Of a stretch of DNA of 64,000 bases, positions 11,540 to 22,276 are shown piece by piece. Below the pieces are notes generated by a model. It had not been told where the DNA came from. It did not search any database and was given only the letters and a program-made list of their open reading frames with translations. How positions within the stretch are numbered: the first letter of the stretch is position 1; each line of letters opens with the position of its first letter. Made by a program: the position numbers and the translations under genes. The stretch covers positions 223,285 through 287,284 of the forward strand of contig NC_009406.2 in NCBI RefSeq assembly GCF_000002875.2. Reading direction: 5' to 3'. The DNA is from Leishmania infantum JPCM5. Its lineage: Eukaryota > Euglenozoa > Kinetoplastea > Trypanosomatida > Trypanosomatidae.

Positions 11540-11541
11540 CT
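11540..11541 (-). promoter_or_regulatory. Probable spliced-leader acceptor AG for the 1,785-aa gene
   Basis: On the minus strand a strong pyrimidine tract (about 11,600-11,560, CT-rich) is followed by its first AG at these bases. Splicing here would give a leader of about 362 nt before the ATG at 11,177, made mostly of the CA/CG tract and containing no ATG. Confidence 0.55.
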
Positions 11542-12194
11542 GTGTGAGTATGGCGGAGGAACAAGGGCAAAACAGCGAGAGAGAGGAGGGAGAGGAAAGG
11601 CAGGTAATGAACGAGCGTGGAACATAATCGGCATTCAATGTCGGCCTACAAGTCGAAGCGCGGTCGCGATGGCGCATGCGAGAGACACGAAGAGCCAGAA
11701 GGCGAAAAAGAAGCACCTGATGTGGAGCGCATCAGATGACAGAAAACGCGATGCGACATACATTTCCCCTGCAAGCGTAATCCTGCCCGTCCTGCCGGGT
11801 CGGGGTGTCAGACGTGTGCGGGACGCGCACCACCACGGAAAGACAAGGAAGAACCCATGATAGTGGCCTTGAGCGAAAGTATAGAGAGATGAAAGGTGAG
11901 GAAGGACTAAGACAAATCGCAGAAAAGGCAACAACTATCACCACTACCGCCATGCACGCACACACACACATTCTCTCCTCCGCCCTCGTACCCTGTGCGC
12001 TCCTTCGTATGTCGTGGAGACCCTCTTTCCCTTGTGTGCGTGTGCGCGTGTGTTGTGTGTAACCTTCTTTTTTCTTGCTTGGCGAGCGTCGCACTCGCAA
12101 AGCAACGTCGAACCACACCGGCAGCCGCAGGGAAGGGGAGAGGGGGAGGGGGGACGATAGACGGAGCGTTTTCAGCAAAGCCGGGCGCTCGTAC

Positions 12195-12275
12195 CCAGCC
12201 ACTCCCACTCCCACTCCCACTCCCACTCCCACTCCCACTCCCACACACACACACACACATATATACATATATATA
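12195..12275. repeat. Compound repeat: (CCCACT)n, then (CA)n, then TATA-rich
   Basis: About seven tandem CCCACT hexamers (about 12,199-12,242) run into a CA microsatellite and then an ATATATA segment. In the minus-strand transcript the hexamer is G-rich (AGTGGG). Confidence 0.9.
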
Positions 12276-13025
12276 TGCGCAGCTGGGCAATGCAAACGCG
12301 AACAGTATCACACAAACGGAGCACAAGGCAACAGAACACACAGACGACAAGAAAAAAACGGCAGAAGTGGCGCGCCTCTGCTGCGGTACACGCGGGCATC
12401 CCCACCCACCCATCCCAACACGCGCCGGCACACCGGCACAGAGAGAGAAAGAACTCAAATTTACGGGCATGCAAATGAGATAATGCACGTCCACGTCTGC
12501 GCATGCACGTGTCAGTGCCCTTGAATGCATCTCTGCGCTCAGCCAGGAGGCCGTCGAAAAGCCGACCCTGTCGGAACATTTCTCTCGAAAAAGACGAAGA
12601 CGAACGAAAAAGAAAGCGCTTGCGTACGTTCCGCCGCATCTCGACAACACTCCAGAGTGCAGAGGGTGTGGCATCCCAAGGGAGAGGTGTGGGCGAGGAA
12701 GCGGAAGCGGAGGCTTTTGCGTTGTGAGTTCTCCCCACTTTTTCTGCCGGCTCGCCTCTCCCGCCTCTTCTGAGCTTCTATGAAGATGCAGGCTGGCCAG
12801 TCACATACCCAGCCGCAACGCAAGGCGAGTGGTGAGTGAGGGGGGAAACGAAGGGCACAGCGCAGCGCGTGAGTGCGCCGTGCACAGACATGTGCAAGCG
12901 GCTGGAACCAGCGTGTCGGGTGCGCGCGTCTCCAAGGAGAATCGCATCTCGCCCCCAACTTTGTAGGCCCCACGCACTGCTCTTGTTTCCTGCACCGCTG
13001 CTCTCTCTCCTCCCAGAGTGGGCCC

Positions 13026-14567
13026 TTATGCAGTCGCGGCAACGCTACCGGTGTCGAGCGCTGGCGCGCACCCGTACGCCTCGTTGAAGGGCTCCTTCAG
13101 AAGAGTTGACAGCTCATCGGAGAGGGCCAGTACCTCCAAGCCAACCGCACGAACGTCCATGGAGTGGCTGCCAGCGCTGGCCGGGATGGTGACGCTAATC
13201 TGGTACTCCAGACGCGGATCCTCTTCTTCGTCCCGCAGCACAATGAGCGGCTGCCGCTTCGTCTCTCGCACAGCAATGGCGATGCCCTTGTCGTTAAGCC
13301 GCTCGAAGTGACGCGTCTCGTTCTCGGACAGGTAGACAAGCTGGCCGTTTTCCGGCGGCAGCACATCGCTCACGTCATCATCGGCGAGCTCAATCACAGG
13401 GATGCGGGTGTACGTCTCGCGGTCCTGTGCGCTGACGGCTGGGCGCGAGCGCAGCAGAATGCGGCAATCCGGCTTCTCCACAGAGGTGCAGAAGGCTGTC
13501 TGCACATCCACCCACTCCCCATACACCCCCTCCACCTTCATCTGCTCGTTCAGCACCACCTCCAGCTTGTCCTTGGCGCGCTTGATGACGCCCTCATAGG
13601 TGAGGCGCGCGTTCTTACTGACGGGCTGGAACCCACGCTCTTTCAAGAACGCCTCCACAAGAGGAATGGCGCTCTCCGGCATCGCAGCGATCCATGTGTA
13701 CGGCTTCGTCAGCTGGAGGCGCTGCTGCAGCGTGTAGGCGGACACGACAGCCTCTCCGTACCGCATCGCCGCGGGGGTGAGCAGTAGCTTTCCAACTTCC
13801 ATGGTAAGCTCGCCATCCATGCGGAGGTTGTTCATGTTTAGCAGACACCATTGAAGCACCTTGCTGTAACGTGTCTGTAGGGCCCCGGTCGCATCCGAGG
13901 AGGAGAGGGTGTAGCATTCTGTGTTGGCAGGGAATCCCGGGAAGGTGGAGGTGTTCACGCGACTGACAACGGCCTCGGCACAGCTGCCCGTCGTGAGCAG
14001 CTGAAATGCCTTGGGAACCATGTTTGCCGTTCCTTGATAGAAGCCTGCCTGGGCCAAATCCAGCAGCTTCTCTGGCTGCATCGCGCCTGCGCCAGCCCAG
14101 TTGCCGTAGCTCTGCTCGCTCTCCTTGCCGACGCCTTGAGCAGCTCCAGCGATGGCAGCGGCGCCGCCGCGCTGCTCGGCGCTGTCTTTGCTGTGCAGGT
14201 ACTCCTCCATGCGTCGCACTACCGCCGCCTTCTTTGCCGTCGGATCGACAGCGATGCCCGCGTCGGCCAGAAAGTCCCGCATCTGCGCCACCTGCAGCGA
14301 GAAGAGATTGCCTTCATTCCACAGCTGCCACACCTCCTCGTACTTTAGCTTCACCGTCTTGCTACTAAACGCCACTTGCGGTCCGGAGGCACGGGTGTCA
14401 CCGATAGTCGGGCCAGTGCTACTCTGGTAGCGATGGGATACACAAAGAGCAGCAGCGGCGAGAGTCAGGTGGCATGTACCGCGGTTGCGGGTAGACCGCA
14501 ATGAGAGTCGCCCACAGACGCTCTGCATCAGCGGAAGCGGCAGCGTCAGTCGATGTGAGTGCAGCAT
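13026..14567 (-). CDS. Probable mitochondrial SAP-domain protein (513 aa)
   Basis: ATG at 14,565-14,567 to TAA at 13,026. The first ~50 residues are basic, hydroxylated and lack acidic residues (MLHSHRLTLPLPLMQSVCGR, later RYQSS), which suits a mitochondrial targeting sequence. Residues about 83-126 (LWNEGNLFSLQVAQMRDFLADAG then KKAAVVRRMEEYL) fit a SAP helix-turn-helix, a short nucleic-acid binding module. The remaining ~380 residues are globular and end in an acidic/hydrophobic segment; I do not recognise that fold. A role in mitochondrial DNA or RNA metabolism is an inference from the SAP domain plus presequence. Neighbours are unrelated, as usual in these polycistrons. A second possible start is Met14. 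Confidence 0.85.
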   Translation of the reverse strand: MLHSHRLTLPLPLMQSVCGRLSLRSTRNRGTCHLTLAAAALCVSHRYQSSTGPTIGDTRASGPQVAFSSKTVKLKYEEVWQLWNEGNLFSLQVAQMRDFLADAGIAVDPTAKKAAVVRRMEEYLHSKDSAEQRGGAAAIAGAAQGVGKESEQSYGNWAGAGAMQPEKLLDLAQAGFYQGTANMVPKAFQLLTTGSCAEAVVSRVNTSTFPGFPANTECYTLSSSDATGALQTRYSKVLQWCLLNMNNLRMDGELTMEVGKLLLTPAAMRYGEAVVSAYTLQQRLQLTKPYTWIAAMPESAIPLVEAFLKERGFQPVSKNARLTYEGVIKRAKDKLEVVLNEQMKVEGVYGEWVDVQTAFCTSVEKPDCRILLRSRPAVSAQDRETYTRIPVIELADDDVSDVLPPENGQLVYLSENETRHFERLNDKGIAIAVRETKRQPLIVLRDEEEDPRLEYQISVTIPASAGSHSMDVRAVGLEVLALSDELSTLLKEPFNEAYGCAPALDTGSVAATA

Positions 14568-16097
14568 GGCTAAGCACAGACAACCCCCGACTTCGGTATC
14601 CGTGAAGTTTCTGTGTGTATGTGTGTGTGCCCAGCAAAACAGAGAACGGGCGCTCTAAGCTACCGCTCTCGAGGACGAAGAGATGAGTTGATGAATCGCC
14701 GCCCCTTTCGTGTGCAACCCTCTCAGCACGAGTGTTCGCTGTTCCGACACGCTTCTGTGTAGGTGGTGAGGGACCTCTATCCTTGTCTCTGTCACCACGA
14801 GCCTGGCAACGCACCCGTGCCTGACGCAGATACTCGCACGCGCCCACACTGGCAGAGAAGCTGATAGGTTCTCCGGACTGTCGACCCCCCGCGGAGAAGA
14901 GAGACGATACCACGACACGGTTAAGACCCAAGAGAAGAGAGTTACAGGTGACGAGGTGAGTGAGGTGAGTGGCAAAAAAGCACCCAAGAAAATCTGATCT
15001 CAAGAGGAGGCAGCGCCACAAGGGATAGGCTCTCATGCCCATGCGTGTGCGTGTGAATGCGTTGCGAAAGGCGAGGAGGAGGGAGGGAGAGAGGTGCAAG
15101 GATGCCAAGCCATGCGTCTCGCGTCATGTCTGCGTCTGCAATGCGCGCTCACCTTGCGCACTCATTTCCTTTTTCTTCGCGCTGCACAACTAGAGTGTGG
15201 AAATCAAGCGGAGCCAATGATGAGAGGGCGCGGGGATCTGGTGAGTGCACGAGATCTCTTTGCCGCCCCTCACCCCACCCGACCCCCTTCCCCTCTCTTG
15301 CTCTTCAGACCTCCTCCCACCCCTTTTTTTCCAGGTTTCTGTTGTCGTTGCGGAGCTCTTCTGCTGGCGTCAAGGGCACAAGAAGTCCGCGAGAAGACAA
15401 AAAAAAAGGAACAGAGATGAATCTATTCGTTGCACACTGCCGGAACTGTGCCTGTAGAAGGGTGTGATGTGTTCTTTGAGCGGGACGGCAGCTTTTCGTG
15501 CCTGCGCAGCCGCGGCCACATCTCCCGTCCTCACCCCCCCCCTCACCATCACCTGCCGCTCCCGCCCTCGAACTTACTTCAACTTGCCCATATGAGTCTA
15601 AGCCCGCTCTCCTGCAGGACAACCTCGGACGAAGAGGGAGTAGGAGGAGGGCGGGGGCATCGAGCGAGGTGACGCGCAGAGGGCGCTGCAAAGGCGAACA
15701 CAACAACGAGGTGGGCATGACGACTGCGTCTAAGCCCTCACACGCGCGAAAAGACGCGCCTGCGCAGGAGAAGTTCAAGCTATATATAAACGTGTATAGG
15801 CAGATGTCTATAGCTATAGAGATGGGTATCATGAAGATGTCTAAAGTATTAAGCCTCCAACGCATAAAAGGCAAAACAAAACAGACAGACACAGGCATGG
15901 CGCACATCGACACACACAAGCGCGCACACGCCAAGCGAGGTGGCCAAGACGGCAACGACACGAGCACCAATGCACAAGGCACCGGAGACAGAGGCGCGCA
16001 TACACAGAGATGGAAGGAAGCGACGACATGGAGGGAGAGGAACACTGAGAAAACGCAGAGAGTATATTCAGCTGCAGGTGGCTATTCCGTTTTGCGT
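14568..16097. other. 1.5 kb intergenic/UTR region
   Basis: This is the 3' UTR of the upstream CCCH gene plus the leader of the SAP gene. It holds moderately GC-rich sequence and a pyrimidine-rich stretch near 15,250-15,340. No gene or known repeat was recognised. Confidence 0.65.
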
Positions 16098-19000
16098 TCA
16101 CTGGTACAGTGGTGATTGCATCCGCGTGCGCGTGCCTGCAGCAGGAGCGGAGAAGTCGCCCTCGTCATCCACGTCAATCAATGCCCCCGCCGCGCCACCG
16201 GCTGGACGAACGGGTACCACTTGGAGAGGCTCCTTGGCCTCGCAGACACAATCGCAGATGGACTTGATGCTCTTCTTAGGATCCGGCTTCTGCTCCTGCA
16301 TTGCCCCGCCCATGGCCGCGCTGTCGGGCCGCCCATCGTTGCAGTGAGGCACCGCCGTCGCCGCGCGATCAAACTGAGGGCCGAGGTATCGGCTGACGGA
16401 GTTCGTGCGGCTGTCGAAGCCCTCGGCGGTGCTACAGCGACTATTAGCAGCTGAAGACACAACGCCACCCCTCCGACCTCCCGGTCGAACGTCGGCATCA
16501 AAGAGGCACGGCGGGACCGCCGCGGCCGCTGCACCAGCACTGGCGCCGGCACCAAGAATGCCGCCGGTGTACTGCAGCATCTCGTGATCAACCGGCCCGC
16601 AGGCATTCGTGGTGATGGCCGCATCAGATAAGTCCCACAAGCTGGCGTCTCCAGCCGTCATCGTGTGGGCGCCGCCGCGCCTCTCCGACATCGTCATGGC
16701 AGAGATGCAGAGCTCCACGTCACGCCCGTGCGGATGGCGGTGCGGCGTGCTGCCGCCGCCGAGGAAGGTGTCCTTGTGGATAGACTGGTCCGTTGGCGTG
16801 TGCACAACTACCTTCTCTCCTAGCCCCTCCGCCATAGCGGCGCACATGCCAAGTGCTTCGTTGGCAGCAGCGCAAGCCTCCGCAAGCTCAGTGGCCGGGG
16901 CGTTCGCGTTCGGATTGGTGGGAAGCGCTGCAGCAACGCTTCCGTTCGCAAGCGGCGCTCGTACCTTCGAGGTGCAGACCGGGAACGGAGGAGGAATGGG
17001 GAGAAAATGACCAAGAGATACCCCGACGGCGCACGCGTTCGCGGGTGTGTCGCGGCGTGCGAGGCCGTGGTTCAGCTCGTAGATTCTGCGAATCTCAGGC
17101 GGGCATGGGGAAGGGAGTCGGTGAACGCCGCTGCACCCGGTGTCGGCCATGCAGGAGCCGCGAATCCAGCTTAAACACAGGTTGCGCGGCACATTCGCGT
17201 AAACGCAACTCGTCGCGTTGCGGCACGCGCCGTACCAGCGGAGGCACGGGTGCAGCTCAGCGCTGAAGGCACGATCCTCCGGGTAGAGGCAGCACCGCGG
17301 CATTGTTGCGTTGGCAGCACCCTTCGCCACCGTCGGGTCAGAATGCTCGATCTTAGCCACAGAGTCGTCGCCGTCGCCGTCGCCATTCTCGTCGTCCGCC
17401 GCCTCCACGGGAAAGATGCAGCGAGCGATGACGTGGTCGTGCGCCGCTTCAGCGCCGCCGAGGGCCGCCGCACCTGTGACGGGTCGCTTGAGCGCCCCTG
17501 ACTGCTCGCAAGAACGGTCACCGTCGGGGGTGTCCACAGTCTTTGAGGTAAAATCACTGCCCAATCCGCCGTGAAGAGCGTAGTGCTGCCCGTTCTTGTT
17601 CGCAGCGGCAGCGGCTGCGGCTGCTGTCGTCGCCGGGGTCGCTGCTGGGCATTCTTTGCAAGCCTCCACAGACCCACCCCCGTGTTCGTGGCGGAAGGCG
17701 AAGAAGAACGCCTTGGAGTGGATAAAGCGTGATGCCTCCGGGTTGCAGCTGGCCAGCTCCAGTAGGATCTGCGCCAGCTCACCTTTGCTGGCGTGAAGCA
17801 GCTGCTTCTCCAGAGCCACGCCAGACAGGCCGCGCGCAATAGCCGAGAAATCTGACGCTCCTCCCGAAGCGCCTTGGGCAGTTGAGGTGCCTGCCGGTGC
17901 GCTCGTTCGTCCTTGACCTGCTACAGCCGTCGCCGTTGTCGTTGCACAGGCAGCTTCCGGCACCGACGTCCACATGGGCAGTGGTGTCACTGTCAGGTTT
18001 GGAGAAGAGGACAGCAACGGGCCGCGGCGGGAGCCATAGCCACTAACCCCATCAACGCTGTAGTGCTGGAGGAAAAGATGGTGTTGGTGTGGCACGTGTG
18101 CGTACGCAGACGGAGAGCTGGCAGCGGTGCCCGTTTTGTGGCACCTCCGTCTACTGCTGCCGGGGACTGGGAAAGGCGAGCAACACTGGTCATGGCCATT
18201 GGCGTACGCCTGCGAGGACGACGGCGGCGGTGACGCGTAGATGCCACTCAAGTGCACGCTAACACTCTCCGGCGACGTCAAAGGACAAGCAGAGCTCATC
18301 GCAGTACCGTTGGTCGCCGCCACCGACACGGCGCCGCGGCTCCTTCGCTGCACAGTACTGCACATGGTTACGCTCTGCGATGTGGACAACCCGCCCGGCG
18401 TCCCACACAGCCGCGCTGTGTCAGAAGGCGATGTCGACCGGGAAAAGGGTTTCGCAGCCACGCATTGGCTAGCGTTGCACTCGCACGGAAAGAGCACCGA
18501 CTGCTGGTGGGCAAGCACTCGAACCATTGGACACGGCTGAGGCTGGACGTACGGCAGCGTGCTCCACGGTGGTGTGCAGCCCGCAACAAAGGCGTTGTGA
18601 GCGCCTGTGAAGGGTGGCGACTGCAGGGGCGCGGTGTTCGCCGTTTCAGAAGAAAATGCCGGTGTGGCGCCAGCGCTGACATCGTGGTCGGCAGTCTCTT
18701 GATGGTGCGAGTACTGCCCACTGTCACACCCACTTTCCGCTGTTGCTCGCAGCTTGCTGAGCAGTTGCGACTCTTGTTGGGAATCATCGGCGTCTGTGAT
18801 GGGCGTCACGTCCTGCAACGGTAGCAATGAGCTCTCCTCATCCTGAGCAATGGCACTCGCCGTCGAAGCCGCCGCAAGCGGCGCGTCCGGCGAAGACTGC
18901 GGCGTTGGTGCGGCGTCGGTCACGCGCTGGAAAAAAGGCAATGAGGCGTAGGTGGCTGCGAAGGCGTGGGGTGCTGCCGTGGATGCGAGAGGACTCCCAC

Positions 19001-19793
19001 TGCCGCTGCCGACATTGCCGTTGCTGTTGCCATTTTCTTCGCCTCTGTGAGTATGAGGCGGTGCGTGAAACTGCTGCGGGCGCATGTGCGCCGGTGTATG
19101 GACGCGAGTGTACCTCCTGTCCATGGTGTTTGCGGTGGTCTGTGGTGGGTTCACTCCATTTTGCGGCACGGTGGAAACGGTGGAAGCACGAGTTGGACCC
19201 GTGGGCGCAGCCGTCCCAAACGGCAGAGGTGGTGGCGGTGATGCTTGGTTCAGAGGCCGGTCAGAAACCAGTGTGGCTGGAGCGGAAGCGGTGTTACTCG
19301 TCGATGCGTGAGAGCCCACTGACGTCGTGGCTGACGAAACCGATGCGGGTGCTGAGGATGCCGCGCTTACAGCTCGCTGTGAGCCACGTGACAACGGCGG
19401 ATGCACCGCGACGGCCATAGCGCGCGGAGGCGCGGCGTCGATGGCAAGCGAGTTGCTGCGGTGCAACTTGTCGCGATGCTGCAGGGAGGTGCTGCTTGCT
19501 TCACTCTGTGGCTGTCGTGGAGGCGCGCGGACGGGGCCGGTGATAGTGCCTGCAGTCTGGCTGCAATCCTTTGGCACAGTTTTGTGCGCGGGCTGCGACG
19601 CCAGCTCCCTCGCCGATGGTGCAGAGGCAGCGCCCTGTGATGTGCTCTTGAGAAGAGCATCGGCCCACCGCCCTGATGGGCCCCTGCTGCTGCTGCTGCC
19701 CTCGCCGGCTATGTCGTCAGGCAGGCATGCATAGGATTTTTGTCGCGCCGGCGCCTCTGTGGAAGAGGATGGACAGAGGGAGCTGCGGCTCAT
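16098..19793 (-). CDS. Large CCCH zinc-finger protein (1,231 aa), first finger degenerate
   Basis: ATG at 19,791-19,793 (MSRSSLCPSSS) to TGA at 16,098; the frame opens a few codons earlier at a GTG, which is not a likely start. Most of the protein is Ser/Ala/Pro/Thr-rich and probably disordered. At about residues 850-892 there are two CCCH-like fingers in tandem. The second (CLSWIRGSCMADTGCSGVH) is C-x7-C-x5-C-x3-H, a good match to the trypanosomatid ZC3H family, whose members mostly bind mRNA. The first (CLRWYGACRNATSCVYAN) is C-x6-C-x5-C-x3-N: the spacing is short and the final His is Asn. Several poly-Ala and Gly runs follow. A cytoplasmic mRNA-binding regulator is likely by family, not shown here. 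Confidence 0.88.
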   Translation of the reverse strand: MSRSSLCPSSSTEAPARQKSYACLPDDIAGEGSSSSRGPSGRWADALLKSTSQGAASAPSARELASQPAHKTVPKDCSQTAGTITGPVRAPPRQPQSEASSTSLQHRDKLHRSNSLAIDAAPPRAMAVAVHPPLSRGSQRAVSAASSAPASVSSATTSVGSHASTSNTASAPATLVSDRPLNQASPPPPLPFGTAAPTGPTRASTVSTVPQNGVNPPQTTANTMDRRYTRVHTPAHMRPQQFHAPPHTHRGEENGNSNGNVGSGSGSPLASTAAPHAFAATYASLPFFQRVTDAAPTPQSSPDAPLAAASTASAIAQDEESSLLPLQDVTPITDADDSQQESQLLSKLRATAESGCDSGQYSHHQETADHDVSAGATPAFSSETANTAPLQSPPFTGAHNAFVAGCTPPWSTLPYVQPQPCPMVRVLAHQQSVLFPCECNASQCVAAKPFSRSTSPSDTARLCGTPGGLSTSQSVTMCSTVQRRSRGAVSVAATNGTAMSSACPLTSPESVSVHLSGIYASPPPSSSQAYANGHDQCCSPFPVPGSSRRRCHKTGTAASSPSAYAHVPHQHHLFLQHYSVDGVSGYGSRRGPLLSSSPNLTVTPLPMWTSVPEAACATTTATAVAGQGRTSAPAGTSTAQGASGGASDFSAIARGLSGVALEKQLLHASKGELAQILLELASCNPEASRFIHSKAFFFAFRHEHGGGSVEACKECPAATPATTAAAAAAAANKNGQHYALHGGLGSDFTSKTVDTPDGDRSCEQSGALKRPVTGAAALGGAEAAHDHVIARCIFPVEAADDENGDGDGDDSVAKIEHSDPTVAKGAANATMPRCCLYPEDRAFSAELHPCLRWYGACRNATSCVYANVPRNLCLSWIRGSCMADTGCSGVHRLPSPCPPEIRRIYELNHGLARRDTPANACAVGVSLGHFLPIPPPFPVCTSKVRAPLANGSVAAALPTNPNANAPATELAEACAAANEALGMCAAMAEGLGEKVVVHTPTDQSIHKDTFLGGGSTPHRHPHGRDVELCISAMTMSERRGGAHTMTAGDASLWDLSDAAITTNACGPVDHEMLQYTGGILGAGASAGAAAAAVPPCLFDADVRPGGRRGGVVSSAANSRCSTAEGFDSRTNSVSRYLGPQFDRAATAVPHCNDGRPDSAAMGGAMQEQKPDPKKSIKSICDCVCEAKEPLQVVPVRPAGGAAGALIDVDDEGDFSAPAAGTRTRMQSPLYQ

Positions 19794-21467
19794 GGGGGTC
19801 GGCACGATGTCTGCGGCAGGTGGAAACTATCCCTGGAGGTCGCAGAGGGGGCAGCCAGAAGTGCACTAACACGGGCAGAGATCGAAGCCAGACACCGCCC
19901 ACTAACCCGACCGCACACGACGGAAAAATGAAAGTACGCCACTGTCCGAAATCCGAAGATAGCTCGGACGTTGTGGAAGAGGGGCGTCCCTGGAGCGTAA
20001 GAACTGATTCACTGCCTGCGCGCCAAGCACCGAAAAAAAAACTCTTTGAACAGTGCTGCAGGGGAAACACAAAAAAAAAAGAAGGCGGTGGTGACTCTAC
20101 TGCTCTTGGTAGTCTTAGGTACCTGGTGCACGGAGATCACACGTCTTGTGATCCGCGTATAAAGCGCGTCTGGAGGCGTGTGTGTATCTTGTGTATGTTT
20201 GGTGCAAGACGTCTATGTCTCTATGTGCGTCTCTGCTTGCGAGTGTCTCTCTGCTTGGAGGAAAGAAAAGCGTGCGTGTGCCAAGTGCCCGCAAACGATG
20301 CGCTTCTCTCTTTCTCTAAGCCGGTGCGGCGATACACAACCGCGAGAAAGATAACGATGGAGGCGGCGACAGACAGACAGAAGGAGGGAGAGAAGGAGGG
20401 GAGGGAGGGCGACAGAGTAGAAATAGAAAGTTGCTCTATCACCGAGTTCTATCACTATATCTTCTTAACGGTGGAGAAGGTGCGGAGGCGTTCTTCTCGC
20501 CTCGCTCACTGATTGTTGGGGTCTGCGTGGATATATGGGTGTTTCTCTCTGTGTGCGTGTGCGAGAAAAGTGGAGGGTGTGTGGGGAGAAGGTATAGCGT
20601 TGAGACGTTGTTACGTGCGCCTCTGAAGGGCTGTATGGACGCTGCCAGACCAGATCTAAAGAGAGGAATCCCCCCTTCCTTTCCTTTCTGGGTTGTGCGT
20701 GTGCGTGTGCGTGTGTTGATACGCTCCCCCTCTCTCAACCTTTTTGGGGGGAGAGGAGGGGGTGTTTCTCTTCGTTTGCAAACGGTTGGACCGGTGGCTC
20801 GATGAAAACGATAGGTGCGTGTGCGTTTGCGTGTGCACGAGAGAGGGGGTGCAAGTGGAGTGACCGGCCAAAAAGAAAGAAGTGGGGTGATGACGCGCAA
20901 ACGATGGAGCGGTGAAGGATGCGAAAAGAGGGCACGGCAGCAAAGGCAAAACGAAAGCCGCTCTGTGAATATGGGGGAGGGGGTGCGCACGCGCTTGGCG
21001 TATCACCAAAATGAGTGTAGACGGCAGTCCTCAGCAGAGCAGAGGAAGAAAGGGCGAGGAGGAGAGGGGGGCGGCGAAGGAATGCAAATGATGGCAGCGA
21101 AGCCAGTGAAGCGGACCGAGAAAGCGGAGATGGGACACGCGTAGATACAGCCGCATAAAGCCCTTTGTGCACGAAAAAGAAGGCACAAGAGAGAGCATGC
21201 GCGCCATCCAGCAGCACCGACGTCAAACCCACTGACTGCATCCTCGTGATCCCCCGCCTTGCCCCTCACATACCAGAGTGCAGTGCAGCCAACGATGGAA
21301 CACAGGAGCCCTGCCGCAAGGAGGAGAGCGACAAGAGGGTAACGGGTGGAGGATACGGCAACGGCAGCACCGTTAGCCTTCGCCGCGGCAAAGAAAAAGC
21401 AAAGCGTCCGTTGCCCGTGTACTTGGTCGCCGCTGCTGCTGCGGCTGCCAAGGGCTGAAATCGTCGC

Positions 21468-21484
21468 GGGGGGGGGGGGGGGGG
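21468..21484 (+). repeat. G17 homopolymer
   Basis: Seventeen consecutive G on the plus strand. The exact length may be affected by sequencing error. Confidence 0.85.
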
Positions 21485-21569
21485 CAAAGCGGAAGTGCGT
21501 TCCCATCCTCAAACATAACCTCCTCACTCCCTCCGTTGTGGTGAGGCGAGTGCAGGCTGTGTGTGCGGA

Positions 21570-21602
21570 TGCGTGTGTGTGTGTGTGTGTGTGTGCGTGT
21601 GT
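21570..21602. repeat. (TG)n microsatellite
   Basis: About 30 bases of TG dinucleotides with one CG interruption, in intergenic sequence. Confidence 0.85.
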
Positions 21603-22276
21603 GAGAGAGCACGTACGTGCCTCGTCTCGCTTTCTGTGTTCGTCTTTGTTTATTGGGGGTCCTCTTGGTGTGTTTGTCTGCGGTACGTAGGCAACATCCT
21701 GCTTCCTGCTCGAAAGATTCCTCTCCCCGCCTCCTGCCCCCTCTTCGACTTCCGCCCAGCGTTGCAGCTCTCACGGCACTCGCGCTGCACGATGCGACAC
21801 GTGCACACACACACACACACGGAGAGACGGCAATGCGAAAGAGGAACCGAGCGAGAGAGACGGGCGGGCAGGCTGGAGCACATGCGGTGGCGGCCACCGC
21901 ACAACACAAGAGCATCACTTCGCCGCCGCTCAACAGACGGGAAAGTAAAACGAAGCACACACAAAAACAGCCACAGCCATCATCACAACCACCACAAACG
22001 ATGTCGTTTTAGTTATCAGAAGAACATCGGAACATCAGCAAGCAAACAAACGAAAAGTGCGGCAAGCACACTGGCACGCAAGAAGCTCATCAACACAACA
22101 AAAACGACGAGTCAAGGGGAAGCGGCAGACGACCTCGTCGAATGGAAGAGACGAAGAGGGAGGGCAAGTTACCAGAGCAAGACGGAGCTAAAGAAATTTT
22201 CAGAGAAAGTGCCAAACATGTGAGCCTCTAAAATCGATACGACTTTCTTGGCCGAGAGCCCGTCTTCTCCTTCTCC

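Larger units (their letters stand above)
11537..13025. other. Intergenic/UTR region
   Basis: This is the space between the SAP-domain gene's stop and the CA/CG tract. It contains the pyrimidine tract used for the downstream gene and a compound repeat at 12,195-12,275. No further gene was recognised. Confidence 0.7.
19794..22276. other. 2.5 kb intergenic/UTR region
   Basis: Minus-strand 3' UTR of prefoldin subunit 5 and leader of the CCCH gene. It contains poly-A runs, a G17 tract at 21,468-21,484 and TG/CA microsatellites near 21,570-21,602 and 21,805-21,820. A frame at 21,003-21,506 has one hydrophobic segment but runs through the G tract and is not accepted as a gene. Confidence 0.65.

Noticed and set aside
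11178..11570. N-terminal extension of the 1,785-residue protein through the CA repeat (would give 1,916 aa)
   Set aside because: It encodes only His/Thr/Arg/Ala repeats, starts at a TTG, and contains no ATG before 11,177.
13164..13787. 207-codon plus-strand ORF over the SAP gene
   Set aside because: It is an antisense shadow of the SAP-domain gene, which has domain and targeting evidence.
21003..21506. Minus-strand ORF with one hydrophobic segment
   Set aside because: It runs through the G17 tract (poly-Pro), has no family match, and the pyrimidine tract plus AG inside it is not followed by an in-frame ATG.
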